From Bacillota bacterium (GTDB lineage: Bacteria > Bacillota > Desulfitobacteriia > Desulfitobacteriales > JAJXUE01): a DNA stretch of 64,000 nucleotides. The stretch is from the NCBI GenBank assembly GCA_021783135.1, contig JAJXUE010000002.1, positions 36,625 to 100,624 on the forward strand. The letters are read 5' to 3'. Shown here in pieces: positions 50,234 through 60,557 of the stretch (position 1 is the first letter of the stretch; every line of letters starts with the position of its first letter). A program made the translations under genes and the position numbers. The notes below the pieces were generated by a model. The model saw only the letters and a program-made list of their open reading frames with translations, had not been told where the DNA came from and did no database searches.

Positions 50234-52262
50234 GATGTAGGTCTTGCAGATATTGTCTAACTTCGCCTGCTAAGGCTTGAGCCTGCGCAATGCTGCTGGG
50301 AATATCGATCGGTCCGCAACACGCACCGAGTGGGAAAATCCCTGATTTGGCCGTTGCCGTTAAAAACCCGTCCCGATTTAGCTCCATACCGCTTAACGCC
50401 GCAAGCTTAGTAATACCCGCAGGCGGGATTAAAGCCGGCGCCAAAACCAGCAAATCATACGCGCCCTGGATATCAGTTAGCCCTTCCCCTAGCGCATATT
50501 GCACGGTTAAGTAATCAAAGGGATAACGAAATACTTTGGCTGGGATGGCTCGAATAAATTTGATTTGCTCCAGATGCCGTCCTGTTTGCCAAAAACGCGT
50601 AAAATCAGACCCCACGCCTTGCATATCTTGATAAAAAACGTCAATGTGCACTTCAGGTTTGTGATAACGCAATAATCTGGTCAGTTCAATTGTATGCTTG
50701 CAGCACACTCCGGAACAATAGTTATGACCGATATGGGAATTTCGGCTCCCGACACACTGGACAAAACCTACCCGTTTTACCTCGGGGCCAATGACCTGTT
50801 CTATACTGCCGGTGCGGCTGAGCTCACGCTCCAAGTCTTGGGAGGTTATTATATTTTTATGAACGCCATAGCCAAATTCGCGCAACCGGGATGCGTCAAA
50901 TAAGTCAAAGCCAATCGCCATAACCACTGCATTGACCTCAAGGGTGGTTTCCACTCCCAAATCTGCACCGCGTGAACCATGGGTAAAACGCACGTCAACC
51001 GCCAGCTTGCCCCCTTCCCCGCGCATCCGCGCAACCTCACTATGTAGGACAAGCTTGATGTTCGGGTTGGCTTCAACCTGGGTTTTGAGCTCATGCGCCA
51101 CGCACGCAAAGCAGTGTGTACAACTCTCGACAGCTTTACAGTGGTAGTTGAGCGTTGAACCGCCAATTGTTTCTGCTTTGTCAACAATAAAAACTCCACA
51201 GCCCGCCCGTGCCAATTCCAGGGCTACTGACATTCCGGCAATTCCGCCTCCGATTACCAATACCTTCGCGCCGGCGATGCTGTGGTGTGACACCTTGACC
51301 ATGGGACGCGGTGAAAGATCGGCTGTGCTCCCCGAGGCATAACGCGCTAAATGGGTAGCAGCTACACGCGCTTCAATCAACTCGTTCACGTTGTTGGTGT
51401 GGCCATGGCATGTGCCGACAAAGTAAATTCCCTGTCGGGTGGAGCGACCGGGTGCTAAATGGTTGGGATCGGTTCGAAAGAAGCCGCTAGGTTCTATTTC
51501 CGTCTGCAAAATGGCGTTTAATGCTGCTGTCTGGGGGGCAGGTATGTCCAGCTCAGGTGCCACTAGTACGTCAACCAAAGCACGTACAGACTGATTTAAT
51601 CCGGCATCCTGGTAAGTAACACTTACTCCCAATACATTGACATGTACCTCCAACTTGCCTACGTAGCGATTAAACCGCACGCCGGCTTGACGGGCCCGCT
51701 GATACAAAAACTCTTGGTCAGGGGCTGCCACTTGGAGCTCCTGAAAAAAGAATTCTATTTTAGCTGCAAATTTCTCGCGCAGTTCCAAGGCAAGCTGAAG
51801 TGCCTTAGCTGTGGTTTGAACATCCTGGGTCCCGCACTCGCCTAAAACAAAGGCCACGGCACGTTTAGCCCAATTCTTCTCGCTGTCAAAACTGCTAAGT
51901 CCGCAGATTTCGGGTGACTGCGGCAGGTCTAGCGCAGGGTCAATTATTTTGGGTGCGTTTAAGGCTACGACAATGCCGCCTACACCAAATTTGAGCTCGC
52001 CACCCGTTCCGCTCAAGGTAACCCAAAAGCGTCCGGCTTGACCTTTGAGCGCCGTAACGCGATACCGAGGCAATTGCGTTACGCCCGCAGCTGTGGGCAA
52101 GGTACCTTCGTCCACCTGAATCACCGGTTGTTGGCACCGGATCACCTGGGCTGCAGTCATTGCGGCTGACCCGTTGCCAATTACAAGTATGCTGGAGTAT
52201 ACTTCAAGCTTTTGTTCCGGTGGCGGTTGCAAACCGGAACAAGCTAATTGCGGGTCTAGCAT
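50223..52262 (-). CDS. HdrA-like FAD/iron-sulfur oxidoreductase
   Basis: The ATG at 52262 with GGAGGTGG gives 679 residues. The second half has an FAD fold (AKVLVIGGGIAGMSVALELARAGCGVFIVDKAETIGG), a four-Cys cluster site CKAVESCTHCFACVAHEL and the HdrA hallmark FVQCVGSRNSHIGHNYCSGVCCKHTIELTRLLRY. The first half (residues about 25-330) is a related but degenerate Rossmann region lacking the GxGxxG pattern, as if duplicated. C-terminal ferredoxin domains of full HdrA are absent. HdrA-type flavoproteins pass or bifurcate electrons, and in acetogens they accompany methylene-THF reductase. At the end of this operon it probably links CODH/ACS or methyl-branch redox to another carrier. Confidence 0.82.
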   Translation of the reverse strand: MLDPQLACSGLQPPPEQKLEVYSSILVIGNGSAAMTAAQVIRCQQPVIQVDEGTLPTAAGVTQLPRYRVTALKGQAGRFWVTLSGTGGELKFGVGGIVVALNAPKIIDPALDLPQSPEICGLSSFDSEKNWAKRAVAFVLGECGTQDVQTTAKALQLALELREKFAAKIEFFFQELQVAAPDQEFLYQRARQAGVRFNRYVGKLEVHVNVLGVSVTYQDAGLNQSVRALVDVLVAPELDIPAPQTAALNAILQTEIEPSGFFRTDPNHLAPGRSTRQGIYFVGTCHGHTNNVNELIEARVAATHLARYASGSTADLSPRPMVKVSHHSIAGAKVLVIGGGIAGMSVALELARAGCGVFIVDKAETIGGSTLNYHCKAVESCTHCFACVAHELKTQVEANPNIKLVLHSEVARMRGEGGKLAVDVRFTHGSRGADLGVETTLEVNAVVMAIGFDLFDASRLREFGYGVHKNIITSQDLERELSRTGSIEQVIGPEVKRVGFVQCVGSRNSHIGHNYCSGVCCKHTIELTRLLRYHKPEVHIDVFYQDMQGVGSDFTRFWQTGRHLEQIKFIRAIPAKVFRYPFDYLTVQYALGEGLTDIQGAYDLLVLAPALIPPAGITKLAALSGMELNRDGFLTATAKSGIFPLGACCGPIDIPSSIAQAQALAGEVRQYLQDLHLSG

Positions 52263-52290
52263 CGAAACCACCTCCAGCACAATTTAAGTA

Positions 52291-52319
52291 AATCCCCAGC
52301 CGCAGTGCGACTGGGGATT
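52291..52319 (-). terminator. Hairpin between acsE and the HdrA-like gene
   Basis: AATCCCCAG/CTGGGGATT form a perfect nine-base stem with an 11-base loop. The tail is AT-rich (ATTTACTTAAATT) but has no long T run, so it may be a partial terminator that lowers HdrA-like expression, or an RNA processing or stabilising element. Confidence 0.5.
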
Positions 52320-52346
52320 AAAACGGCTTGAGTCCAGCCGGGTGAC

Positions 52347-53159
<813 letters not shown>

Positions 53160-53182
53160 TTAATTTGCTGTGGTTAAACGTT

Positions 53183-54151
53183 TTAGGCGTTAGAAACCAT
53201 CAACTCATCGATATTCTTTTTAACGAGACGTACTGCTTCCGGGTTGCGCATTAACAATAAACTTGCGCCAGTTTGCAGCAAGGTAGTTGCAGTCATAGCT
53301 TCCCAGAGAATGGCCCGATCTTTGAGCTCGCCCCAACCGGGGAATTCGTCGACATCGACATTTGCTTCTTTGGCACGGTTAGCCTCATAGCCAACAGTAC
53401 AAACCATCGGCATGGCTAACATTTTGTCATTAACCAAAGAACCCAAACGAGCACGCTCCATAATGGAATATGCATATTCGATACCAAAGCCCAGACCGCC
53501 AATCATCGGGTCAATAACAATTTTGTCCAGTGGTAAACCCATTTCGTTAATTAGAATGTTGAGCTGCTTGCAGATGTTAATATCCAACGGCGAGCGTGCG
53601 ATAATGGAATGTTTGTGAACCATGCAGGCTGCAACAATGGACTTATAGTTATCTTGCTGTGCTAAACCTAACAGCAGGTTTTCACCTGCGGCTGCCTCAG
53701 CAACTGCGGCCATTACCTCATTGTCTTTGTCGTCATCTTCGCAGCCAACAATGACCAAAGGAACGCCTACTGCCGCCAAAACGTCTTTTACGGTTTGGGC
53801 GCACTGCTCAGGGGTACGGTTTGCTCCTTCCGGATGAGCTCCGGTTAGTTTGAGGTAGATTAAGTCGGCCCCAAACTCCTCAACACATTTTTTCGCCCAA
53901 GCGGCGGGATCATTGATGACATCCATAAACGGCTCCTTGAGGAGGGGATGCCAATCAGGCTCGACATCATTTACTTCCATGGCTACAGCCGGACGATTGA
54001 CTACTTCACCTTCAAAGTGGAGGAAAGGTAAGGTGCTGTCGCCGCCAATAGTGATGGTGTGGGTACGTGTCCCCCCTTGTTCCGGGGTGGCTCCGATAAC
54101 TACCTGGCCAACACGGCTCTGCCACTTCTCTTTAACAATAGCTACTGCCAT
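53183..54151 (-). CDS. acsD: Corrinoid/iron-sulfur protein small subunit
   Basis: The 322-residue TIM-barrel protein contains [83 protein letters not shown] and [24 protein letters not shown]. These are standard for the beta subunit of CoFeSP, which caps the corrinoid with AcsC and helps position MeTr. GAAAGGAGAG precedes the ATG. Its gene is separated from acsC by the activator and a CooC-type ATPase gene, whose products service the cofactors of the same complex. Confidence 0.97.
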   Translation of the reverse strand: MAVAIVKEKWQSRVGQVVIGATPEQGGTRTHTITIGGDSTLPFLHFEGEVVNRPAVAMEVNDVEPDWHPLLKEPFMDVINDPAAWAKKCVEEFGADLIYLKLTGAHPEGANRTPEQCAQTVKDVLAAVGVPLVIVGCEDDDKDNEVMAAVAEAAAGENLLLGLAQQDNYKSIVAACMVHKHSIIARSPLDINICKQLNILINEMGLPLDKIVIDPMIGGLGFGIEYAYSIMERARLGSLVNDKMLAMPMVCTVGYEANRAKEANVDVDEFPGWGELKDRAILWEAMTATTLLQTGASLLLMRNPEAVRLVKKNIDELMVSNA

Positions 54152-54182
54152 ATACTGCTCTCCTTTCTTATGTGAGATATTT

Positions 54183-54938
54183 TTATAATCTTGCCTTTTG
54201 GATCATTCTTGCCACTGACTGTACGGCAATTGAGGTATCGGGTAGGTCAAACAAGGGCTTACCTTGTACGTCTTGAGATACAATTAAGGGATCAAGTGGC
54301 ATGTCACCGATTAATTCCAGCCCGGTTTTGCCAATTTCTTCATCTAATTGGTCCAAAGCACCTTCCGTCGTCTTAGTGACCACCAGATAAACTTCCTTCA
54401 CGGCGGATTTGAGACCTTTAATTAAGTCATAAACCCTTCCGGCCGAACGAATGCCTCGCGCCGAACAGTCGCTAATTACAAACATTACATCAATTTGTGG
54501 TATGGTGCGCCGGCTGATATGCTCTAGACCGGCTTCCGTATCCACCACCACATAGTCGTAGTTACTGCTTAAATTTTCCAAGTGTCGGCGCAACAGGTCG
54601 TTAGCGTAACAGTAGCAGCCCGGTCCTTGTGGCCCGCCCATTACCAACAGGTCGATTTGTTTGGATTCCACCAAGGATTGATTGAGTCTGTATTCCACAA
54701 ACACATCCTTGGGCATTCCTTCCGGAATAGCCTTGGGGTCTTTAGTTTGTTCCAACAACTCGGAGATGGTAATATCTACGTCCATACCCAAGGCTTCATT
54801 CAAATTAGCATTGGGATCGGCGTCGACGGCCAAGATTGAGACTCCTTTGTTACTGTGAACTAAATATTTCAACATTAAGGAGGTAAAGGTAGTTTTACCT
54901 ACTCCACCCTTCCCGGCTACTGCAATATACTTGGCCAT
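54183..54938 (-). CDS. cooC: CooC-type nickel-insertion/maturation ATPase
   Basis: The 251-residue MinD/ParA-fold ATPase has the deviant Walker [12 protein letters not shown] (residues 8-18), [15 protein letters not shown] and the CxC metal motif of CooC proteins in [48 protein letters not shown] follows. The family (CooC, AcsF) matures nickel sites in CODH or ACS. An AGGAGGAG site precedes the ATG. It lies between RACo and acsD. A second, divergent member of the family opens the operon at 62638-63414, so one may serve CODH and the other ACS; which does which cannot be told here. Confidence 0.94.
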   Translation of the reverse strand: MAKYIAVAGKGGVGKTTFTSLMLKYLVHSNKGVSILAVDADPNANLNEALGMDVDITISELLEQTKDPKAIPEGMPKDVFVEYRLNQSLVESKQIDLLVMGGPQGPGCYCYANDLLRRHLENLSSNYDYVVVDTEAGLEHISRRTIPQIDVMFVISDCSARGIRSAGRVYDLIKGLKSAVKEVYLVVTKTTEGALDQLDEEIGKTGLELIGDMPLDPLIVSQDVQGKPLFDLPDTSIAVQSVARMIQKARL

Positions 54939-54955
54939 AAGTCTCCTCCTTTAAT

Positions 54956-56857
54956 TCAACCTTCCACCGTCGGAAAAAGAGAAAGATCGGTGTGCGGTAA
55001 AAATAGTGCCGAAACAAACTCATCCATAAAATCATTTCCTGCTGAAAGCTCAAGATAGGTCATTTTCTTACCTAACTCTTCCGCTTCCTTCCAGGCGGCC
55101 CGCGAAAGCAGGGCTAAATGGGCACCCTTAACGGAACTATTGCCGATAAAGTCATACTTTTCCACAGGCAAGTCCGGCAGTAAGCCGATTTGGACCGAGT
55201 CTTTGACGTTAAGATAATTACCAAAACCACCGGCAATGACAATCTTTTCGATCATCTCCACCTCTAAGCTCACCATCCGCAGTAAAGAACGAATCCCCGC
55301 GTAGATTGCTCCTTTGGCTCGAATCAAATTCTTGACGTCGTTCTCGGTGATAACTATATCCTTATCACCTGGGGTCTGATGCGCCCATGCCAGAACAAAT
55401 TCCTTATCCTCATGTGTTTGTCTATAACGCGGTGTTTGCAAGTCCTTCTGGAAATTGCCGGCGCGGTCGATGATACCTGCTTCGCGCAGCTTCGCCAGGC
55501 AGTCCACCAAACCCGAGCCACAGATGCCAATTGGCTGTTTGCCACCGACAACTTTAAAGGTTACATCAAAGGTTTGGGCATCGATTTCTACCCGTTCAAT
55601 TGCACCGGGCATAGCGCGCATGCCAAAGGTAATTCCGCCGCCTTCAAAACAAGGTCCGGCCGAGCAGGCACAGGCTACCATCCAATCCCTGTTGCCGAGC
55701 ACAATTTCCCCATTGGTGCCAATATCGATGAAGAGAATTAAATCATCGCCATTGGACATATCCGTCACCAGAGCTCCGGAAACAATATCGCCGCCGACAT
55801 AACTTGCGACTGAGGGGAAATTAAGCACAGCACCGTGGGGATTCATGTGTAGTCCCAAGTCCGCTGCTCGAAGCGGCGGTACAGAATTCATCGTGGGAAT
55901 GTACGGTTCAAGCCGCACGTATTTGGGCGATACTCCCAAGAAAAGCTGGGTCATTGTGGTATTGCCGGCTGCAACTGCCCCGACAATTTCCTCCGGCTTA
56001 ACTTGATATTTGGTGCAAAGGGAATCGACAAGTTCGTTAATCGTACCAATTATCGCAGCTTGAATTTCCGCCAAGTTACCCGGGGCGTCCACAGCATAGA
56101 CAATGCGGGTGATAACATCATCGCCGTAGCGAGCCTGTTTGTTATACGTACCCTGTTTGTCAATAATTGCTCCGGTTGCCAGATTAACCAAGTACACCAC
56201 CACTGTCGTAGTACCGATGTCGATAGCTAGTCCATACGGCGGGTTAACTTGTTCTCCCGGCTCCACATTAACCAACTCATAGCGGTCATTAAGTTCGACT
56301 AAGGTTGCCGTAACTTGCCATTTGCCGACGCGCAACGCGTCAGGCAGCTGCCGCAAAACACCCAAGGGAATATCAATTTTCCCTTCACCTAAATGTTTTT
56401 TTAGTTCAATGTTCAGCTTGGGCCAGTCTGCACCGTTTTCAGTCAGGGACGGCTCCGGTAGGTGGACAGAAATCTTGCGGGCGAGGGGCGTTAGCCCATA
56501 TTGACTCAACAGATTTATCTCTTTTTCGCTGAGTAAGCCGTTGGCAGAACCCATGAGCACTTGGTGCTCGGCTAAACGCGACTCCAGCGGAACCTCAACA
56601 GTGATGTCCCCCATAATCTTCGTCTTACAAGCCAGGTGAACCCCGGCATCAATTTTTTCACGCGAAAGATTTCCGGTAGACTCTACTTCAACCTCACCTG
56701 ACACCAATATGACCTTACAGGCCCCGCAAGTCCCTTTGCCGCCACAACCGGATTTTAATTGGATGCCGGCTTTACCGGCTGCCAGCAAAATTGTGGTGGC
56801 AGACGAAACCTGAACTGTCAAGTTGTCGGGTAAGAAACGAACATTACACTGGTCCAC
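54956..56857 (-). CDS. acsV: Reductive activator of the corrinoid/iron-sulfur protein (RACo)
   Basis: It has about 633 residues from the GTG at 56857, whose ribosome-site spacing is better than that of the track GTG at 56866. The N-terminal 2Fe-2S ferredoxin domain has CGGKGTCGACKVILVSGE and a fourth Cys in ACKTKIMG. After a linker, an ASKHA ATPase domain follows: YGLAIDIGTTTVVVYLVNLATG, GAVAAGNTTMTQLFLG, LILFIDIGTNGEIVLGN, ACSAGPCFEGGGITFGMRAMPGAIE and IVIAGGFGNYL. This is the architecture of RACo, which uses ATP to drive re-reduction of inactive Co(II) in AcsCD. It lies directly between acsC and cooC-acsD. Confidence 0.95.
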   Translation of the reverse strand: MDQCNVRFLPDNLTVQVSSATTILLAAGKAGIQLKSGCGGKGTCGACKVILVSGEVEVESTGNLSREKIDAGVHLACKTKIMGDITVEVPLESRLAEHQVLMGSANGLLSEKEINLLSQYGLTPLARKISVHLPEPSLTENGADWPKLNIELKKHLGEGKIDIPLGVLRQLPDALRVGKWQVTATLVELNDRYELVNVEPGEQVNPPYGLAIDIGTTTVVVYLVNLATGAIIDKQGTYNKQARYGDDVITRIVYAVDAPGNLAEIQAAIIGTINELVDSLCTKYQVKPEEIVGAVAAGNTTMTQLFLGVSPKYVRLEPYIPTMNSVPPLRAADLGLHMNPHGAVLNFPSVASYVGGDIVSGALVTDMSNGDDLILFIDIGTNGEIVLGNRDWMVACACSAGPCFEGGGITFGMRAMPGAIERVEIDAQTFDVTFKVVGGKQPIGICGSGLVDCLAKLREAGIIDRAGNFQKDLQTPRYRQTHEDKEFVLAWAHQTPGDKDIVITENDVKNLIRAKGAIYAGIRSLLRMVSLEVEMIEKIVIAGGFGNYLNVKDSVQIGLLPDLPVEKYDFIGNSSVKGAHLALLSRAAWKEAEELGKKMTYLELSAGNDFMDEFVSALFLPHTDLSLFPTVEG

Positions 56858-56906
56858 AGCTCTCACTTCCTAATTAACGTGCTGCTACGGGTAAAGGGTT
56901 TTTTAT

Positions 56907-58238
56907 CTAAGCGCCAAAGTTACTTTTAGCAAACGAAACAATCCCGGAAGCTTCGCGCGGTCCTACCACTACTTTCCAGCCTGATAGTTCTTGCAGCTTA
57001 CCGGAGATAACGGCAACGTAGCCTGGAATTACCACGTTTTTGTGGTTAACCTTGTCAGCTACTTCGAATTTTTGCATAAGTTCAGCTACCTTTTCCGGCT
57101 CAAACTTACCTGCGGCATATGCTGTGAGAACGGAGGTTCCATCCGTATCCACGGCGAGAATATAGCTTGGAATCCGGGTTGCTTCAACTTCCCCTTGTAC
57201 TGTGTAGTACGTAAGCGAGAAATTAGTTGTAACGTAAACCGGAGAATCCGCACTGACTTCGCCCACTGCGTGCAGTTTAGGTTCAACCTGAATCGGTTTT
57301 TGTGGATCAGTGTAGAGGTTTTGTCTGATTGTCAGTAAGGGCAGGATGTGTTCCTTCTTGCTGGCATTCAGCACAACCATGCTGGCATACTTAGCTACAT
57401 AAACACCGGCTTGAATAATCTCATCCAAGGGGTTTTCCTCTTGCGTAAATGCAGCTGCCGGATAACCGAAAAGACGGAATTTCTTTTTGATGGCCTGACG
57501 GCGCAGTTGTGTCAGATCAGCCAAGACTCTGGAGGTGGTACGGCTGCCCGAATCAAGTACCAGGTCTTTATAGCCCAAAGCAGTAATTTTCTCAACCAGC
57601 TCGGCCAAACTATCCAAGTTTTCGCCGCGTACAAGTAACGGTACTCCGGCTCCTTTAGCTACTTCAACCATTGCTTCATAGTTAGCAGCTGTGGCAACAC
57701 CAACTAGTGGCTTGCGATCAGCAATTGGCGCCAAGGCGCTTTTTAATGCAGCAGCATCTTCGGTCAGTAAGACCAAGGATAGTTGCGAATTTGCGGCTAC
57801 CTCTTGCACAGCAGTGGCAAATTTGGCGGCATCGCCAGACTCGTTGTCAATGGCAATACCCTGAACGGTATACTGTAAACCTACCCGTTCGAAAGTTAGG
57901 TCGTTAATCTCAGCTACTTTGGCCGCAATTTCAGCCTGGGAAAGTTTGTCCGAAACTCGCACTACGATGGTAGTTTCATGAAAGAACGTTTTTTCGTGGC
58001 GGAACATTACGGTCTCATCACCCAGCGCAGCTCCCGCACCAAATTTAATAAGTTTAATTGGCGGAGCAGAAGCGGCATCGAGATTTTCTTTAGCTTCCGC
58101 GGAAACGTAAGGGCAACTATCCAAAGCAGCTTTACCGGAAGCTAACGCCATGGCAAATGCTAAACAAGTCGGCGGGCCGCACTCCCCGCAGTTTTTTTTC
58201 GGCAACTGCTTATAAATGTCCAATCCTGTTAGAGCCAT
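56907..58238 (-). CDS. acsC: Corrinoid/iron-sulfur protein large subunit
   Basis: The ATG at 58238 (MALTGLDIYKQLPKKN) is chosen because it matches the family start and has an AAAGGAGAG site. It gives 443 residues, the normal length. The [4Fe-4S] site is CGECGPPTCLAFAMALASGKAALDSCPY. The TIM barrel includes PLVGVATAANYEAMVEVAKGAGVPLLVRG and DLVLDSGSRTTSRVLADLTQLRR. The C-terminal cobalamin-binding part has GYVAVISGKLQELSGWKVVVGPREASGI. With AcsD it carries the methyl group from MeTr to acetyl-CoA synthase. The gap after acsB (117 bases) is the largest inside the operon and contains an imperfect hairpin. Confidence 0.97.
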   Translation of the reverse strand: MALTGLDIYKQLPKKNCGECGPPTCLAFAMALASGKAALDSCPYVSAEAKENLDAASAPPIKLIKFGAGAALGDETVMFRHEKTFFHETTIVVRVSDKLSQAEIAAKVAEINDLTFERVGLQYTVQGIAIDNESGDAAKFATAVQEVAANSQLSLVLLTEDAAALKSALAPIADRKPLVGVATAANYEAMVEVAKGAGVPLLVRGENLDSLAELVEKITALGYKDLVLDSGSRTTSRVLADLTQLRRQAIKKKFRLFGYPAAAFTQEENPLDEIIQAGVYVAKYASMVVLNASKKEHILPLLTIRQNLYTDPQKPIQVEPKLHAVGEVSADSPVYVTTNFSLTYYTVQGEVEATRIPSYILAVDTDGTSVLTAYAAGKFEPEKVAELMQKFEVADKVNHKNVVIPGYVAVISGKLQELSGWKVVVGPREASGIVSFAKSNFGA

Positions 58239-58355
58239 TAGTTCTAACTCTCCTTTCTCCCTAGTCACAATTTTTTATTTAGGCTCAGCTTGGCAGCGGT
58301 TGACCGTCTTGCCGACAGCCAACCACCCCCAAGCGAGTCTTACCCGCAAATTGAA

Positions 58356-60533
58356 TTACATCAATGGTTCCATGGTTAAGGCCGGATGTCCTTTTTCTTC
58401 TAAGAACGGCAAAATCTCTTCTACCGTGCTGCCGACAGTTTCGTCAGCAATCTTATCAATAAAGTCTTCCCCTAAGCCTTCTTCTTTAGCCCGCTCGACA
58501 AAATCATCATGCAAGAACTCTTTTAATTCTTTCGGCATCCAGATGATGCGAGCCATCCCGCCGTCAGCGGGGATAAACTTCTTACTTACCAGGTAAGTAC
58601 GACCTATACCCATGAAGCCTGGTGTTTGCAAGCCACCGCCTACGGTGCCGGCCAGGGTGGAGAAGGTCATGCCACAGGGAGTCATCCCGCTGTGCTCACG
58701 CGTGGTAATCATCAGGCCGTTAGCCTCAGGCACGATAGCCATAATAGCTTCGAAACAACCGCAAGAGGTCATGGGCCGATCCATCAGGGTGTAGAGATTT
58801 ACTTCTTCCAAAGTATTGTTAGAAGCTGGACGCAGATACTCATTGACAGATTGCCACATACCGCGTTCATTGTCGATAGCTGTCCCTTTAAGGATTGGCT
58901 GGTTAGGTCCGGTTGGGGTAATTTCGAAGGCAGCTTTGGCATCGAGCCAAGAAACTGCGCCACAGAGTCCAACCCGCTCAGGGGTTACCACACAGACGTG
59001 GTTTGGCGCAAAGGACTGGCAGAGGAGACAGGAATAAAACTCTTCAACTTTGTCGTCAGTAAGCGTTTTCATACGAGCATCACGCGCACGATAGCGCTCC
59101 CTGGCGAGTTTAATCTTTTCGTCCACTAAGGCTTGGTCCGTGATTAAGGTTACTTGGACGCGGTCAACGATTGAAGGAAATTCTTGCTTATATTTGTGCA
59201 ACAACAAGGTTCCTAAATCTGCAATCTTCCAGCCTTTGGCCACAGCATCTTTGCTGAAACGTAACCAGCAGAGATCACGCTGCGCAACGTGCCATATACC
59301 TTCGCCATAGTTGGAGAAGTAGTGAACCCGACGTTCCAGCACGCCTTCAAAGTCTTCTTGCATTTTACGACCGTAAATATCAATCATAATGCCAAGCGGC
59401 AATTTGTCGCCTTCTTTGATATCCGTGATTTCCGGTCCGATAACAGTAACCTTGCCATCTTCGATTTCGTCCGGGCCAACCATATGCACTAATTCAAATG
59501 CTGTGGTGCGGCCACCGCCGAATTCAACATAAGTGTCACCTTTACGGATAGTCTCACCCTCAAAGGCCGGACCTACGTTAACCGGTACAGGAACATCAAC
59601 GCTGGTTAACTTGATGCCGCGCACTTCAAAGGCCAACGGTAAAATCTTATCATAATCAGGCTCTGAGATATACCAGTCGTTGAGCTGCATATCCTTCGAA
59701 AGTTCCTGGTCGGTAATGACCGGGAAGCCCATGAAGATAGTGCCCATTTCGGCAGCGATTTTAACGTCATCCAACTCACCTAAATGGAGGATAAAGGCTA
59801 AAACGCGACGGCGTTGATAGTCGCGGTGCAGCTCACGTTCGCCGGGAGCAACCCCACCGAAAGCCATACCGGCCCGGAAAGCATAGTTGGCAGCGTGCAC
59901 TACTTGGGTAAAGTTACCGACTGGGAAAGCGATGTAGTCGATACCCAACTTAGCGTTTTGCTCTAACAATTGCTCAATAATTTCATCCGATAAGAACATC
60001 ATGAAACCTTGGCCCATCAGCTTATCGACCAATTTCTTGGCCGCTGCACTGTCTTTGGCACGACCCAGGATTACGGCCACACCAGGGATGGTCCAGTCCA
60101 CCATTTTGATCCCGAACTTACGAACTACCGGGTCACCCAAAAAGCCCGTCCAAGGACCTGCCTTAGGCTCCTCACCCCGCAAGTAGTTCAGCACTTCAAT
60201 CGTTTCAGCTGCGTATAAAACTGCTTCGCCCCACAGCATGGCGTTTTCCATGTTCAAGCCGGATTTGACCTGTTCCCGCATCCGACTCATGATGGGTACC
60301 AACTCACCCAGCTTGGTAACCGCTTCTCCGGATAGGCAACGCATAACAGGGAGATAGTAAGCGGTATCAGGATAGCTGATCGCCGCGTTCGGTCCAAACT
60401 CCTTCAGGGCCTGAGTCAGGAGAATTTCGGCGTAACTAAGTGCAATCACAGTTCCGTCGTAAGCCCGTTTAAATAACTTAATAGGTTCTTCGCCTTCTTT
60501 AACAGCGCCCTCGTAAATTTTATCTAAAGCCAT
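58356..60533 (-). CDS. acsB: Acetyl-CoA synthase (CODH/ACS complex alpha subunit)
   Basis: The 725-residue protein matches bacterial AcsB in length. The N-terminal CODH-contact domain starts KIYEGAVKEGEEPIKLFKRAYDG and has GPNAAISYPDTAYYLPVMR. The A-cluster ligands are visible as CLLCQSFAPNHVCVVTPERVGLC and CGCFEAIMAIVPEANG; the CGC motif bridges the two nickel ions. GITSREHSGM-like and GMTFSTLAGTVGGGLQTPGFMG segments follow. It joins CO, a methyl group from AcsCD and CoA to acetyl-CoA, or runs in reverse. It starts 24 bases after acsA. No Cys ligand appears missing. Confidence 0.98.
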   Translation of the reverse strand: MALDKIYEGAVKEGEEPIKLFKRAYDGTVIALSYAEILLTQALKEFGPNAAISYPDTAYYLPVMRCLSGEAVTKLGELVPIMSRMREQVKSGLNMENAMLWGEAVLYAAETIEVLNYLRGEEPKAGPWTGFLGDPVVRKFGIKMVDWTIPGVAVILGRAKDSAAAKKLVDKLMGQGFMMFLSDEIIEQLLEQNAKLGIDYIAFPVGNFTQVVHAANYAFRAGMAFGGVAPGERELHRDYQRRRVLAFILHLGELDDVKIAAEMGTIFMGFPVITDQELSKDMQLNDWYISEPDYDKILPLAFEVRGIKLTSVDVPVPVNVGPAFEGETIRKGDTYVEFGGGRTTAFELVHMVGPDEIEDGKVTVIGPEITDIKEGDKLPLGIMIDIYGRKMQEDFEGVLERRVHYFSNYGEGIWHVAQRDLCWLRFSKDAVAKGWKIADLGTLLLHKYKQEFPSIVDRVQVTLITDQALVDEKIKLARERYRARDARMKTLTDDKVEEFYSCLLCQSFAPNHVCVVTPERVGLCGAVSWLDAKAAFEITPTGPNQPILKGTAIDNERGMWQSVNEYLRPASNNTLEEVNLYTLMDRPMTSCGCFEAIMAIVPEANGLMITTREHSGMTPCGMTFSTLAGTVGGGLQTPGFMGIGRTYLVSKKFIPADGGMARIIWMPKELKEFLHDDFVERAKEEGLGEDFIDKIADETVGSTVEEILPFLEEKGHPALTMEPLM

Positions 60534-60557
60534 CTTAATTCGTCCTCCTTTCCTTCC

